Below, piece after piece: positions 20,217 through 31,899 of a stretch of DNA of 64,000 nucleotides (its first letter is position 1; every line of letters starts with the position of its first letter). The notes below the pieces were generated by a model. It made no database searches and was not told the origin of the DNA. It worked only from the letters and a program-made list of their open reading frames with translations. This DNA is from Ahaetulla prasina. Lineage: Eukaryota; Chordata; Lepidosauria; Squamata; Colubridae. Location of the stretch: the NCBI RefSeq assembly GCF_028640845.1, contig NC_080546.1, positions 55,811,409 through 55,875,408 on the forward strand, in the 5' to 3' direction. The position numbers and the translations under genes are program-made.

Positions 20217-22096
20217 CTAAATCAAGTGTGACGTTGAAAAACCGCTGGTCAGTGGAGGAAGGAATCGGGACCGACCCTGGTGTTGATCACTGTTGTTGGA
20301 TGACATCAAGGAACAGGCGAGGTGCAGGAACTGCATCCACAGCTTTGCTAGGTTCAAAAAATAGAGGGTCCAATATCTCACAGGAGGGCGGCGAACTATC
20401 CCCTGTGGGAGGGGAGCTGAGTCATGCTGCATTAGTTGCCTTGATTTAAAAATATTAGGTGGAAACAGACCGGTAAATGCTGGCTGTTTGGGTAGCAACC
20501 CCTTATCATCCAAAAGATCTGGGTCCTGGTGCTCCTTTTCCTCGAAGAGCAACGGATGGCTGTCATGGGAAGAAGCCAGGGAACCTGGATCCTGAAAGGA
20601 AAGAAGGTCCTCTGGACAATGGTCACCCTGTGACTCTGATGCAAATGACACCTCAGAACATGCTTTGCTGGACTGTTGAAATCCATCTGAGACTAACTGC
20701 AGTATAGCCCTGGAAAGAATATCATGGAAATTGGTCAGGAGGACAAATCTTCGATCCTGTGCAAGACAGGTCATGGCTTCCACTGTTATATCTGTGGCCT
20801 GAGGTTCCAGAGACATTGCACGGCCAGAAGCCGTGTTTCCAGCAGGCTGTTGCAATGGTGGGAAAGCAGGGCCCCACAACTCAGCTGTTAAAATTGGTAA
20901 GAGGCAGTCTCGAAGAGAAACATGATCTGGAGTAACCATTGTGGGCCATTCATGGGAAACAGGCTTGAGCAAGGTGCAGGGATCACCCCTGGAGGTCGAT
21001 ATAGAGGCCGTGCTTTTACTGGCCTTGTGACAAATCTTTTGTAGGGCTTGATCCCATCATTTCTTATCCTTAAGGGATGCCTTACTATGCCAACCAGCCC
21101 TTTGATCAAGGTGGGAACCCTCTTTGCTCATGCTCTCCTGCATTGGGATGCTGGCCATAGATATCCCTGGACATGTCTCCATTGGGACCAAGGCAGCCCT
21201 TCTGGCTGCTTCAGCCTTGTGACCATCCTTAGATTTTCCCAATGTTTTTAGCAACACACAAAGCTGACCACCTGAGCTGAAATAAAGGGAGGCTGGACCT
21301 CTTTTTTTTCTTTTTACCAAAAACAATTAAATGGTGCTTCTATGAAGCCAAGTTCAAACAGCTGCTACATTTTGGAAATGAGCTCCAGAGAGATTGAACA
21401 ATCACACAAGGTTGCAAAATGGCTATTCTTGCGGTTGGACAGAGCAGCTATGATAGGCAAGGAGTCTGGAAATGGCCATTCCTGTGTTGGGGCAGACAAC
21501 AGGGAGCACACAATGCCCATTCCTTATCACCCCTCATGGCTATCTGAAGTCCAAGGCGATAAGGCTGGAAGGTTCCAGAGTAGTAGTCAGCAGCCAAACT
21601 TAATGACAGCAATTTGAAAAGTGTGGGCTCTGTAGCTCCGTGCAGCAGCAGCAGGCAATTAACCAAGTGTGAGACTCAAAATGGCAGCCTGTCAATCAAA
21701 ATGAGTGCAAAGTTCAAATGGTGGCCCAAAGCGAATGGAGATTCTGATGCTTGGGAAGAGGTGGCTGTCAGATTGAGATGCTGCTGCTGCCAAGTCGGAA
21801 ACACCGGGCCTTTGCCTGAAACACAGGCAGGCAACTGGAAGCACAAAGTTCCTCCAGAGATCAGAACGTTGGGCATCAGAACGTTTTTCAATGTTATTGA
21901 GGTAAATGGCCACCCAACCAACCCGTTTGGGAGCTTCACTAAGTCTCCACTGACAAGCTCCTGTCAGCCTTATCCCAGTCCCCATGGGAGCGCAGAGCTC
22001 CACCAGCACTCTGGAATGCTTGCAGTTCAACGGAAGTGACAGGTAACAACAAAGACAGGTGGTACTTGCAGGGGGGCTGCTTGGATCCACCCACAA
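20217..22096 (-). pseudogene. Gag-like region of the DIRS element
   Basis: The position upstream of RT and a 251-codon open minus-strand frame (20972-20217) support a gag-like protein. The frame has acidic and proline-rich stretches and no domain I can name. Frames at 21109-20888, 21326-21057 and 22096-21692 may be the rest, separated by frameshifts. Assignment is by position in the element, not by motif. Confidence 0.5.
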
Positions 22097-22390
22097 ACAA
22101 CAGAGCTAAAGCCTTATCGCCGGAATAGGCAAACCTCCACCAGAATGGGGAGTCAGCCTTCTCTATTCACACTTAATTGTAAAGTCACTTAGGAAAAGGC
22201 AGCAACCAGGAATTGGGAAGAGAAGAAACCCAACACGTCCATCCAGTCTGAAGGACTGAGTCAAAAGCTAGAAGCCCCTAGCAACAAGGATGGGACTTAA
22301 TAACTCTGACAGACTCAGTCCTTCAACTGAACAAAGAAGTTCAGTTGAAGGACTGCTGTCTCCACCACTATGGAGAATGTATCAATTTAC

Positions 22391-23182
22391 ACAAGAAAAT
22401 TCAGTATCCAGTCTGCAGACGTATTTTGTAGCACCTTAGAGACTCGATAAGATCTATGAAACAATTCTTCTCCATCATTCTGAAAATACAGTGATAGAAG
22501 TCTTCATGGAACAGCTTCAGATGATCTGGGAGAAATGAATTATTTCTTCTTTTAAATGGTAGGAAAACTTTTTTTTGTCATTGAATCATCAGCCAAAATG
22601 AGGCTATTATTCTAGATCATCATATTGCTAATGCACCTTTAAAACTCTTCAAAAAATACAACAATTGTATAATTTTCCTAAAATATCTATGATATTTCTA
22701 TTTAGAACTGGTACATTTGCAGGCTTCGAAAGACATAGAATTTTAAGTTCATTAAACTGTGCTGTTTGAAAGTATAAGCTAAAAATGTAGCTTTATTGAG
22801 AGAAATTGAAAAAAAAAGTTGATATTTGAAACAGAGTATTTCCAATCTGAGTATGTCAATGGTTTCAGGTTCTTACAAATATTAAATATCATAAACATAT
22901 ATATTAAGCAGATCTTCTCAATAGCTGCCTTTAATGGGTGAATATTTATTTTCATAAATTAGAAATGTAATAAACTTGAATACAAATTAACACTTCTGAT
23001 TTGTGATGGTTTCATATCAGTGTATACTGTATATTTCCTAAACTGTAAATAAGTTTTTATCAAAGGGTTTCAAGTTTAAATATGTTAATATGTTATAAAA
23101 ATATATTCCAAAAATTGAATTTATATATTTCTAAACAACTTAGAAATAATATTTTATTCCTGGAATGCTGCAAAAAACATTG
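22391..23182. other. Unassigned AT-rich sequence
   Basis: No gene or repeat recognised. Confidence 0.6.
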
Positions 23183-23357
23183 TTCTGGATCGGAGATGGG
23201 ATTCACTTACCCTACCAGTTCGCAAATGTGAGCACATGCGCGGATGCACAGTAGCTGCACATTACATTTAGGCAGGTGGGCAGAGCCTTCCACAGTCGCC
23301 AGTACAGGTTTGCGCGATCTGGACAGAACCGGCTGAATCCCACCACTGTTCTGGATT
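23183..23357. mobile_element. Miniature hAT element (159 bp) with 8-bp duplication
   Basis: Element 23191-23349 starts cggagatgggattc and ends gaatcccaccactg, an imperfect terminal inverted repeat of the type cagtggtgggattc. The flanks TTCTGGAT (23183-23190 and 23350-23357) are a perfect 8-bp target duplication, as produced by hAT transposases. No coding capacity. Confidence 0.85.
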
Positions 23358-24944
23358 CTTGAAAATGTACTTACATGCAAGTTTACTTGATAAAATTAAA
23401 AAAACTGAACAGTATGATTGCATATGGGCAAAGTTTAACCTATTTAAAAAGTGAGTTTTATTAGTTTTTAAGGATATACAAAAACTTTTATGGGTGTGTG
23501 GGTTTTTTTTGTCCTGATATGCAATGCAGCTGTAGTAAATAAAAATGGCAACAACAATCACAAGAATATAAAAGGTTGCAGAAAATTCTAATCCTTTGCT
23601 TCAATGTGGTGGTCATCCAATTTTTTTTTTAGCCCTAGGATGTGCAGATTTTTGAAAGCAGCTCAAATTTCCCTTGCTGATTGTGAATCCTTTCAAAGCC
23701 AATTTCTCACCTGTGTTTTACTATGAACATGCCAAAAAGTAAAAACAAAATTTCCAAAAGACATGTATTCTCTTCTTTGCAATCTCTGCAAATGCCACTG
23801 TGAGAAGAAAGGTTAATTTTCCTCCTCCTCTTGGGTGTTGACAGGAAAGACAGACTTTCTATCTCCCACTCAGCATGAAACACAGGATATTTCTCTTTCT
23901 GACATCCCAAGGATGCATGGAAAACTCAGATGCAGATTTGCATCACACTGGGATTGGGTAGTCAGTCATATTTACTTTCTGATTTTCATGATTTCCATCA
24001 GTGAAAGTTTTTCCAGCTCATGCTGTGTATAGGCGTGCTTGCTGTGTTGCTTGTAAATTTTCATTAATATAAAAAAAACCTCTTTCCCCACCGCTCTTCA
24101 AGATTATGTCTGGTGTCTTTTCCAGTTCTATAATTCATAAAACATATCTGAGTCATAACAAGTTCAAAATAAGAATCTGAAGAATGGTATGTTTTAGTCA
24201 CCTTAAATTATACACAATATCAAACAAATGTTTATCATGCAGTATTTCATATGCTGATGAATGCCATCATGCTCTCTCCAATAGCCATCAATACATAATT
24301 CATCAACAGTGGCAGAACTGATAAAGATGTAAAAATGCACAACAAATTGGCAAATACATATATAAAAGTAACAGGCTAAAATCAAATGAAATAGAGGAAT
24401 AATTCAATCTACAGATCAGCCTCTGGAAAAGAAAGAGCCTAAAGGACATTTTAAATCAAATCACGAATGTTTTCAGATTTGTTTTCAGTCATGTAGGATT
24501 TTTGTTTTCTCATCTCATTTTGTTTGTAGTTTGTTTTTAATTGAAGAAAAAGATGAGGATTTCTGCTTCCTTATGTTAAATAAAAAAAAATCCAAATAAC
24601 ATGCATTGCTGTCATAAGCAAGAAATCACCTCCACTTCAAAAATAAAACAATGTCCAAGGCAGTGGATACTTTTTCCAATAAACATGAAGGTGCTGACAA
24701 GGTACTGGTGACATGTCCATATAAATAAAATGAATGATGACTTATGTCATGTTTATAAAAAAATGTTTTTGCAAGTATTTTTAAATAAAAGACATCATGA
24801 GTGTAAATGGAACTTAGCACATGAAAATAATGCTAGGGCCAAATTGTTGCACTCTATACTTATCAAGCAATATGTTACTATCAGAGGAAACATGGAAGAA
24901 GTTGTGATAAAGGATTTAGTTTAGTTTAATTTACATACCTTTAA
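23358..24944. other. Unassigned AT-rich sequence
   Basis: No gene or repeat family recognised. Confidence 0.55.
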
Positions 24945-25550
24945 AGGTGCCTCCTGAAGATGCCTTACAATTGGATTGTTGCAATATTCTTGACATGGAA
25001 CTGTCCTTGAAGACCACCTGGAGGCCACAGCTGGCTCAAAATGTAACAGTACAATCAGTAATGGCCCCTCTCAGTGTGCCTATGTATCACCATTCCTATG
25101 TGAATAATGCATTGGCTGTCAATCTGAATACAATTCAATGTACTGATTATCACCTAGAAAGTCCTATATGGCATAGGGCCTGGATATCTGAGAGCCCAAT
25201 TATCTTCAATTGCTTCTGTCTACCCAGTATGATCCAGCAGAATTGGTTACTTCAATTAAACATTTTGTAGGACCTGGGAAGCCTGCCTTCTCTATTGCAG
25301 CTGCCATCTTCTGAAACAGTGTTCCTCTGGAGAACAAAGATAGTGCCCTCTCTCCTACTGCTTCAGAAAGCTTTAAAAACCTGGTTTTGGTTCCAGGCTG
25401 GAGATGATACTTGTTCAGTGGCTTTGCTTTGTTGATTTTGTCATTTATCACAAAATTCTACTCTGGGCTATCTGTCTTAAATTTTAATTTTTTTGTTCTT
25501 TTAATGTATTTTTTTTCTAGTTTTGTATGCTATCAGAGTCTACAAGGAAA
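24945..25550 (+). mobile_element. L2-like LINE, 3' end, highly degenerate
   Basis: The plus-strand frame reads LDCCNILDMELSLKTT and QLAQN, recognisable against LDYCNALYMGLPLKG and QLVQN in the better copy at 39326-39934. LESPIWHRAWISES corresponds to the FKALHGIGPGYLRD region. The 3' end (tgtatgctatcagagtct) resembles the family tail and is followed directly by the (GGAA)n tract. Pseudogene. Confidence 0.65.
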
Positions 25551-25551
25551 A

Positions 25552-25646
25552 AAGGAAGGAAGGAAGGAAGGAAGGAAGGAAGGAAGGAAGGAAGGAAGGA
25601 AGGAAGGAAGGAAGGAAGGAAGGAAGGAAGGAAGGAAGGAAGGAAA
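25552..25646 (+). repeat. (GGAA)n microsatellite
   Basis: About 23 near-perfect GGAA units followed by aaaag-rich decay, located at the 3' end of the LINE fragment, where it probably arose from the tail. Confidence 0.97.
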
Positions 25647-26088
25647 AGAAAAGAAAAGAAAGAGCCAACAGTTTTGTCATTATTTTGATAGGTATTTACT
25701 AGGCAATAGACATAAGAAATGTTTGGTGAATATATTAAGAACCATATACTTAGTCAGGAATTTTGATTTATCAGATTTCCTAATGGGACAGATATTATAT
25801 TCATATTTTTCAAATCCTTTCCTTTCTCCTGGTTGAAATAACTGAATATGGGAAATAAGGTTTCTTGAAGGGCCTTGGCAAATGGGGTGAACATACATTG
25901 CCTCCTGTTCTCTGTCTACATTGAAATATCCTGAACATAAACACTGAGCAGAATAAGGTACTTACAGTACTTACGTAAAAAAAAGACATTCCTGGAATTG
26001 CATGGCTGTCTTGTATTCCAACTCCAGATACTGATGCTTGGGACTCATTCCAGCAAACAAGCAAATATTCAGTTTGGGTCTCACCTGC
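25647..26088. other. Unassigned sequence
   Basis: No gene or repeat recognised. Confidence 0.55.
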
Positions 26089-26358
26089 ACCAAGACCTTT
26101 AATGGGTTTCTACCAGTTTGCCCCAATTCAGATGAACCTGTAGTGGCAGCAGTGGGAGGCTCTGCCCACCTGCCTGGACGTCATCATGGACACTCTGCGC
26201 ATGCGTAGAAGGTTCTGTGCATGTGCAGAAGGTTCTGTGCATGCGCAGAAGATTCTGTGCATGGGCAGAATGTTCTGCGCATGCGCAGAAGTGCTGCACA
26301 TAAGTTCCCAATTCCAAACCAGTAGCAAAGGTAAGTGGAACCCACTATTGATCAAGAC
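26089..26358. mobile_element. Miniature hAT element with internal 20-bp minisatellite
   Basis: Element 26097-26350 with ends ctttaatgggtttctacc and the complement of taagtggaacccactattg, and flanks ACCAAGAC / ATCAAGAC (7 of 8). Inside, 26196-26290 holds about five ~20-bp units built around gcgcatgcgcaga, a self-complementary CpG-rich core. The interior ctctgcccacctgcctgga relates it to 23183-23357 and 29120-29323 (gcagagcct, gtgggcaga). Confidence 0.75.
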
Positions 26359-27997
26359 ATGTGACCACAGTAGGTATCACTGTGGTTTATATTACCTTTC
26401 AAATAGTTGGCAATTTTTAAAAAAGTGTCCTTTATTTCACATACTCTTAACTATAGCTTGTTCATTGCTATTCTATTATGTATAGTATTCCCTGCATTTA
26501 ACATTACATTACTTATCATTAGTCACATAGCAAAATGTGACATGAAAAAAACCAGCAAAGGTAACTCTTCTACTCCATCTCTGACAATTATTGAGTGTGA
26601 AAGCATTTTAAGTGTCACTGATATGTCAGAGCCCACGTAACATCACATTACTGTGATCTTCAGAATAGAACATGTTGACAGAAGCAGACATAATAGGACA
26701 TGGTGCATCAAGCCTTTTAGTGGTATATGAGAAATGCAAAGACAAGTGTTTTCATGGTAATCTCTGAGCTATGAACAGACAAATCTATTTGAATTCAAAC
26801 TTAACTTATTGAAGCAGATCCAGGTCATCTTTAGATTTTTCAGTAATCTGACTTTTGTATAATTTTAAATATTACATTTTGAATTGTTTCTGGATTCTCT
26901 AGTGAAGCTCAGAATTCCTGCCATCCATTGCATAGGAATTATTAGAACAACCTGTTGTTTTACATTCTTCCTTTCATAGCTAATTTAGGGAATTTCTGAA
27001 CTGCTCTTTGAATTAAAAGTAATAGAAATGTCAGAATCATTTGGCCATTTCAAAAGGTGGAGAAATAGAATCCTGTGATCATCTAAATACAGAGTATGCC
27101 ATACATTTGTTAAATATTGGATACTTAAACAAATATTGCATATTGCATATTCAATCCATACAGATTGAAAATAAAAATGGTTCTAGTTAGCATTTTTTTC
27201 CTCTCCAGTGTATTCTAGAAGAGAAATGTCAGATCTGCTCCCTCCAAAAAAATTATAAATAGAATGTATTCCCGCCTATTTTTAGTAAAATGCTTATGCA
27301 ATGAACTTGACTGTAAACTCACAGTTCAAAACATATTCTTTATTAAACAAACAAAACAATAATATTCTATTATTTCACATACCAAAATCAACTATTATGA
27401 TTCTTCTGATCTTGAGGTGCTTCACTTTGAAAAAGGTTTGCATTAAGCAACATATCTCTTTACTTCTATGAACAAAGAATCACTTTCCTTTGTTTTGGTT
27501 TATTTCAGCTGCCTCAGCCAACATTACAGTAGACAGAAAAGAATATATGCAGAAGTTGCATCCTATTATTGGAAATACTGGGTTCAATATTCTTTGGAGT
27601 AAATATGTCACCTCCTCATTATAATGAAGATTTTTTTTTCTTCCATGGCAAGAAGCTTTTCACTGAAAAAAATCCAAGTGGCAAAATACAATGATTCAGT
27701 TTATTTTTCAGTGTACATGAATAACACACCTGAACTCAATACTGGTTAACACTGTAAGTAACCTATATATAATATAAATTTTAAACAAAGCAAAGCAGAA
27801 GAACAGAAGTATCATAGTCAAAGCAATTTGAGAAAATGTTTACAGAATTGCTCAAGGACCTATTTTCTTCTCTATCTGCTGAATTAAGATTTATCTAATC
27901 TTTGACATTTATTAGTAGCTTGACACATATCAGATGCCACTCAGATATTAAATGGAAAGGGCCTATACTGTGACTCTTTTGTACATGAAAAACAGAC
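26359..27997. other. Unassigned AT-rich sequence
   Basis: No gene or repeat family recognised. Confidence 0.55.
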
Positions 27998-28320
27998 TGT
28001 CAACTCTCCAATTAGCCAAACCCCCAAAATTGAAACAGTCTCAGAAGAATTAAATTCCCAAGAGTAAAACTTTATTGAATACATCATGTTGGTACTGAAG
28101 AAAGAAAACCAGCTCTGGTTCCCAATAATTCTTGCCCCGTTAAACAATACTTTCACCTTCTCCCTCAAGCACCTGCAGCAGTGACCTTGCTGGCTTCATG
28201 CTCTTACAATCTCTGCATACATTCTCCACATTCCATTTGGCATTGATTTGGCATTTGGCAAATTGAAAAGCTTTAAAAGAAGCAAAGATTTAAAAGAAGC
28301 AAAGTGATTCACTCTTGACA
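27998..28320 (-). repeat. 3' LTR of the gypsy element
   Basis: Pairs with 32891-33272 over its whole length with indels: shared catgttggtactgaag, accagctctggtt and gcctgcatacattct-type blocks. A minus-strand AATAAA lies near 28075 and could serve as the polyadenylation signal. Confidence 0.88.
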
Positions 28321-28387
28321 TATGGACCCCCCCTGAAGAAAAAAGATACTTGGGAAATACTAAACAGAGATTAATTTTTGTTGCTTA

Positions 28388-28742
28388 AGGAATGTGGTGG
28401 CTCAGTGACTAAGATACTGAGCTTGTCGATCAAAAGGTTGGCAGTTCAGTGGTTTGAATCCCTAGTGCCACATAACGGTGTGAGCTCCTGTTACTTGTCC
28501 CAGCTTCTGCAAACCTAACAGTTTGAAAGCATGTAAAAAATGCAAGTAGAAAAATAGGGGCCATCTTTGGTGAGAAGGTAACAGTGCTCTGTGCACCTTT
28601 GGCATTTAGTCATGCCCACATGATCATGGAGATGTCTTCAGACAGCCTTGGCTCTTTGGCTTTGAAAAGGAGATGAGCACCACCCCCTAGAGTCAGGAAT
28701 GACTAGCACATATATGCGAGGGGAATCTTTACCTTTACCTTT
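28388..28742 (+). mobile_element. tRNA-derived SINE (about 350 bp)
   Basis: Starts gtggtggctcagtgactaag (A-box-like) with ggtttgaatcc at 28451-28461 as B box, followed by a ~290-bp unrelated body ending ctttacctttacctttt. It is the same family as the minus-strand copy at 49840-50185. It sits between the end of the gypsy coding region and the 3' LTR. Confidence 0.85.
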
Positions 28743-30240
28743 TAGGTAGTCTTAGTCTTCACTAATTTCTTTGGTTGTTTGGGGTATTTTGCATGGAACC
28801 TTTCTACTAACTTGTCTGCGCTTATATTTTGGCCACCTACCGACTCCACATCGGCAGTGGGATTTCCTTCTCACTACAATGAATATTATAACTTCCCCTT
28901 AAAGTATCTTAGTCCAGTATCCTCAGTATCTCGTAGTGTTTTTCCCCACCACCACCTTCATTATAGGAGGTGAAGGCTTGACCTCAAGACTGGCCTTAAT
29001 TTGGAGCCTTGGAAGGGTTTCAATAAGCTACAGTGGAATACTCACCTGAGTATCTTAGGCAACTATAACTCCATGGTAACTGGGTTTATGATTTGAACAA
29101 TTGTGAATGGACCTAGATCCTTAGGACCAGGGGTGAAATCCACTTACCTTTGCTACTGGTTCACAAATGGAAGCGTGCTCACATGTGACACTTCTGCGCA
29201 TGCACAGAGCATCAAAAACAGGATGTGATGACTTCCGAGTGGGTGGGCAGAGCCTTCTGCCACCAGTGCTACCAGTTCACCCGAGCCGGATAGAATTGGC
29301 TATATTTCACCACTGCTTAGGTTTCTTACAAGGTTGGTTCAGCTTTAAGTATTTCGTAGATAGGTAAAGTCTCTCTCTGATTCTCAACTTTTTCTGAGGG
29401 ACACTCTTCCGATCTTCCTGTCTCTTTTGTGGCTCTCTGGTCTTATATGGGGCTTTTATGTTTACCCAAGCAGCCTTCTGGATATCCATTTATTCCACTA
29501 TTGTTATTAAGGGAAGAAACTTGGAAAATCTGTCATTGGTACAAATTCAATCCCCATGGTTACTTTAAAAGGAGTAAATCCAGTACTGCTATGCACTAGA
29601 GTTATTATAAGCCATTTCTGTGAAAGATAAGAGCTCCTCCCAGTTGGTTTGATTACAAGTTACATAGCAACATAGATATTGCTCCACCATTGCATTAGTT
29701 TTTTTCTGCTACTCTATTGGTGCATGGATGATACCCCGGACTAAGTCCCTGAGCTGACCCTATTTACTTTAGGTACTCCCACCAAAACTTTGGTGTGAAC
29801 TGCACCCTCCTGGTCTGAAATGATGTGCCTTGGGACTTTATGCAGCTGATAGATGTACTGTATGAACATTTTGGCCATCCTCCAGGCTGAGGAAGCTTTG
29901 GGCATGCGATGAAGTGCATTTGTTTTGAAAACAGGTCAACCGCAGCCCAGATTACGGTTCTCCCATTACAGTCTGGCAGTTTCACTATTACATTCATGTT
30001 GATTTCCTCCTATGGTCTGCTAGGGTTAGCCACTGGCTGTAGCAGCCCACGGGTCTTCCCTGACAATCATTTCATAGATGCACACACTAGGCAGCTGGTT
30101 ACATAGTTCTCTATGTTCTTCTTCATCTTGGGCCACCAGAATTGTCTTTTAGCCATGTAAAAGGTTTTTACAAACCCAAAATGTCCAGCTGGCTTTATGT
30201 CGTAACTCCTTTGTAGGATTTGGGTCCTCTGGCTGGCTGG
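28741..30240 (-). pseudogene. Gypsy integrase and C-terminal region
   Basis: On the minus strand: GHFGFVKTFYMAKRQFWWPKM with YVTSCLVCAS (His/Cys zinc-binding part) near 30230-30085, then the catalytic core around LPDCNGRTVIWAAVDLFSKQMHF (29975-29910, one catalytic Asp visible) and VQFTPKFWWEYLK near 29800. STKYLKLNQPCKKPK lies at 29345-29320. The hAT element interrupts here. DLGPFTIVQIINPVT (the GPF/Y module) resumes at about 29120-29070. A further stretch ends ADKLVERFHAKYP, as in chromovirus C-termini, before a stop near 28741. A full chromodomain is not clear. Confidence 0.75.
29120..29323. mobile_element. Miniature hAT element inside the gypsy integrase
   Basis: Element 29128-29315 starts caggggtgaaatcc and ends atttcaccactg. 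Flanks CTTAGGAC / CTTAGGTT match at 6 of 8. It splits the integrase just before the GPF/Y module. Interior gtgggcagagcctt matches the 23183-23357 element. Confidence 0.8.
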
Positions 30241-30499
30241 AACATACGGCTTGTCTCCCTTTCATGCCAGGTCATCCTTCATCGTCAGGTTGACTTTTTG
30301 GTTTCTGAGCCATTTATCTGCCTTCAGGGCTTCTTTTAGCTGTTAGATCAGTGTACCATCAGCCGGCTGAGAAGTGGCTAGCCACCACCGCCTTACTGAG
30401 ACCTGGGTCGCCAGTTTCCTGGAGGGAATGATGGAGTTAACAATTTCCTCTCGGGTGCTTTTGTATTGGGGCATCCAAGAGAGTGCATCTATGAGGAAA

Positions 30500-31803
30500 T
30501 TCTTTTCCCCGGCAAATATTGAAGGGTGAAGTTGAGCCGATTAAAGTAGTGTGCCCATCTCACTTGCTTAGGGCACAGTTTCTCAGGGTTCTTGGGGTTC
30601 CAGGTTCTTGTGGCCAGTCCACATGCTGAATGGAATCTTACTGATTTCTCGGAATTGCCTCCAAGTCAACAGCACCCAAGAAGCAGTGTACACTTCCTTT
30701 TCCAACACTCCCCAATGCCTTTCAGTGTTGGTCAGCTTCTGGGAAGTGTAGATGCAGGGCTGTATTGTCCCCTTCGTATTTTTTGGGAGCAAAACAGCAC
30801 CATCACTATATTGCTGGCTTCATTTTATAGTACAAATGGCTCCGGCTTTGGGTGCTTAAGGGTTGGTTCTGCCACAAAAAGCCTTTTAAGTTTTTCAAAA
30901 GCCACTTGGCGTTACATAGTACAAGTGAGTGGCTGGCTTGGTTTAGGCTTCAGCCCCCCCCCCCCCGCTTGTTTTTAATAGTTTGATGATAGGCAGGACT
31001 ATCTGTGAAAATGAGGGGTTGAATTGGCAGTAAAAGTTGGCAAAGCCCAGGAAACTTTACAATTGGCTTTCTGGTGTGAGGGGCTTTCCAGGGTCCATCT
31101 CCATCCCCTCACTGTACATGTGGTACCTCAAGTAGTCTAAATTTGTTCTGTAGAAGTCGCACTTGGATAGTTTAATATAAAGCTTAGTTTTCAATAGTTT
31201 TCTTAGCACCTCCCAAACTTATTTCATGTAGTCTTCCATTGTCCCAGAATAAATGAGGGTATCATCAGTTACACCAACATCCCCTTGTACAGATGCTCAT
31301 GCAACACTTAGCTGATTAGTTGCATGGAAACTGTGGATGCTCTGTGCTGCCTGAAAGGCATCACTCAAAATTGGAAGCACCCTAAGGGACAATTGAAAGC
31401 GGTTTTCCACCCATCACCTTCTTTTATTCTTAATTGGTAATACTTTTCTCTCAAGTCTACCTTGGTGAACACCCTTCCCTTGGCCAGGTATCCCAGCATG
31501 TCCTTCATGAGGTTGAGGGGGTATATGTTTTCCATACATTCCCTGAAAATCCACACATAATCTCAAAGATCCATCTTTCTTTTCTTTGAAGAGCACTGGT
31601 GCTGCCATCCTAACTTTTACCGGTTGGATGAAACCCCTAGCTAGGATTTTATCCATGAAATTCCTGAGCTCCTCCATCTCCCTTTGGTTCATTGGGTATA
31701 TCTTTGGCTTAGATAATTTTGCCCCCGGCAGTATCTCAATGGCACAGTCAGTGGGGCAATGAGGAGGGAGTACATCTGATTCCCACTCACTGAATGATTC
31801 CAA
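30500..31803 (-). pseudogene. Gypsy reverse transcriptase and RNase H
   Basis: The minus-strand frame 31803-31414 reads PTDCAIEILPGAKL, MDKILARGFIQP and MAAPVLFKEKKDGSLRLCVDF, the entry to gypsy RT. VFTKVDLREKYYQLRIKEGD follows (motif A, near 31465) with WKTAFNCPLGCFQF. The YLDD box near 31260 is degraded. 30792-30583 encodes CIYTSQKLTNTERHW and WTGHKNLE, the RNase H core. Multiple frameshifts. Product would copy the element RNA and remove the template. Confidence 0.82.
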
Positions 31804-31899
31804 ATGTATTCCTTTGGGATGACCCGTCCCCCTTGGCCACCCTTGTTAACGTCTTGACAGGCTCTATTTTTCCCTTCCCCATCAGCGGGCTTTTGCTGC

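Larger units (their letters stand above)
16411..22390 (-). mobile_element. DIRS-like tyrosine-recombinase retrotransposon, near complete, degenerate
   Basis: On the minus strand the order is a gag-like region (22096-20217), RT (about 19370-18528), RNase H (about 18420-17880) and tyrosine recombinase (about 17700-16718), which is the DIRS order. The ends are inverted, not direct, repeats: 16438-16545 and the complement of about 22245-22380 share gtggagacagcag, cagttgaaggactgagtctg and ttgctaggggcttc. Extra copies of the gtggagacagcag block lie inside the left end at 16613-16627 (inverted) and 16670-16684 (direct), consistent with the internal complementary region DIRS elements use for circular replication. 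There is no integrase and no LTR pair. Many stops and frameshifts are present. Confidence 0.88.

Noticed and set aside
25411..25836. 141-codon frame through the GGAA tract
   Set aside because: Pure GRKE repeats from the microsatellite.
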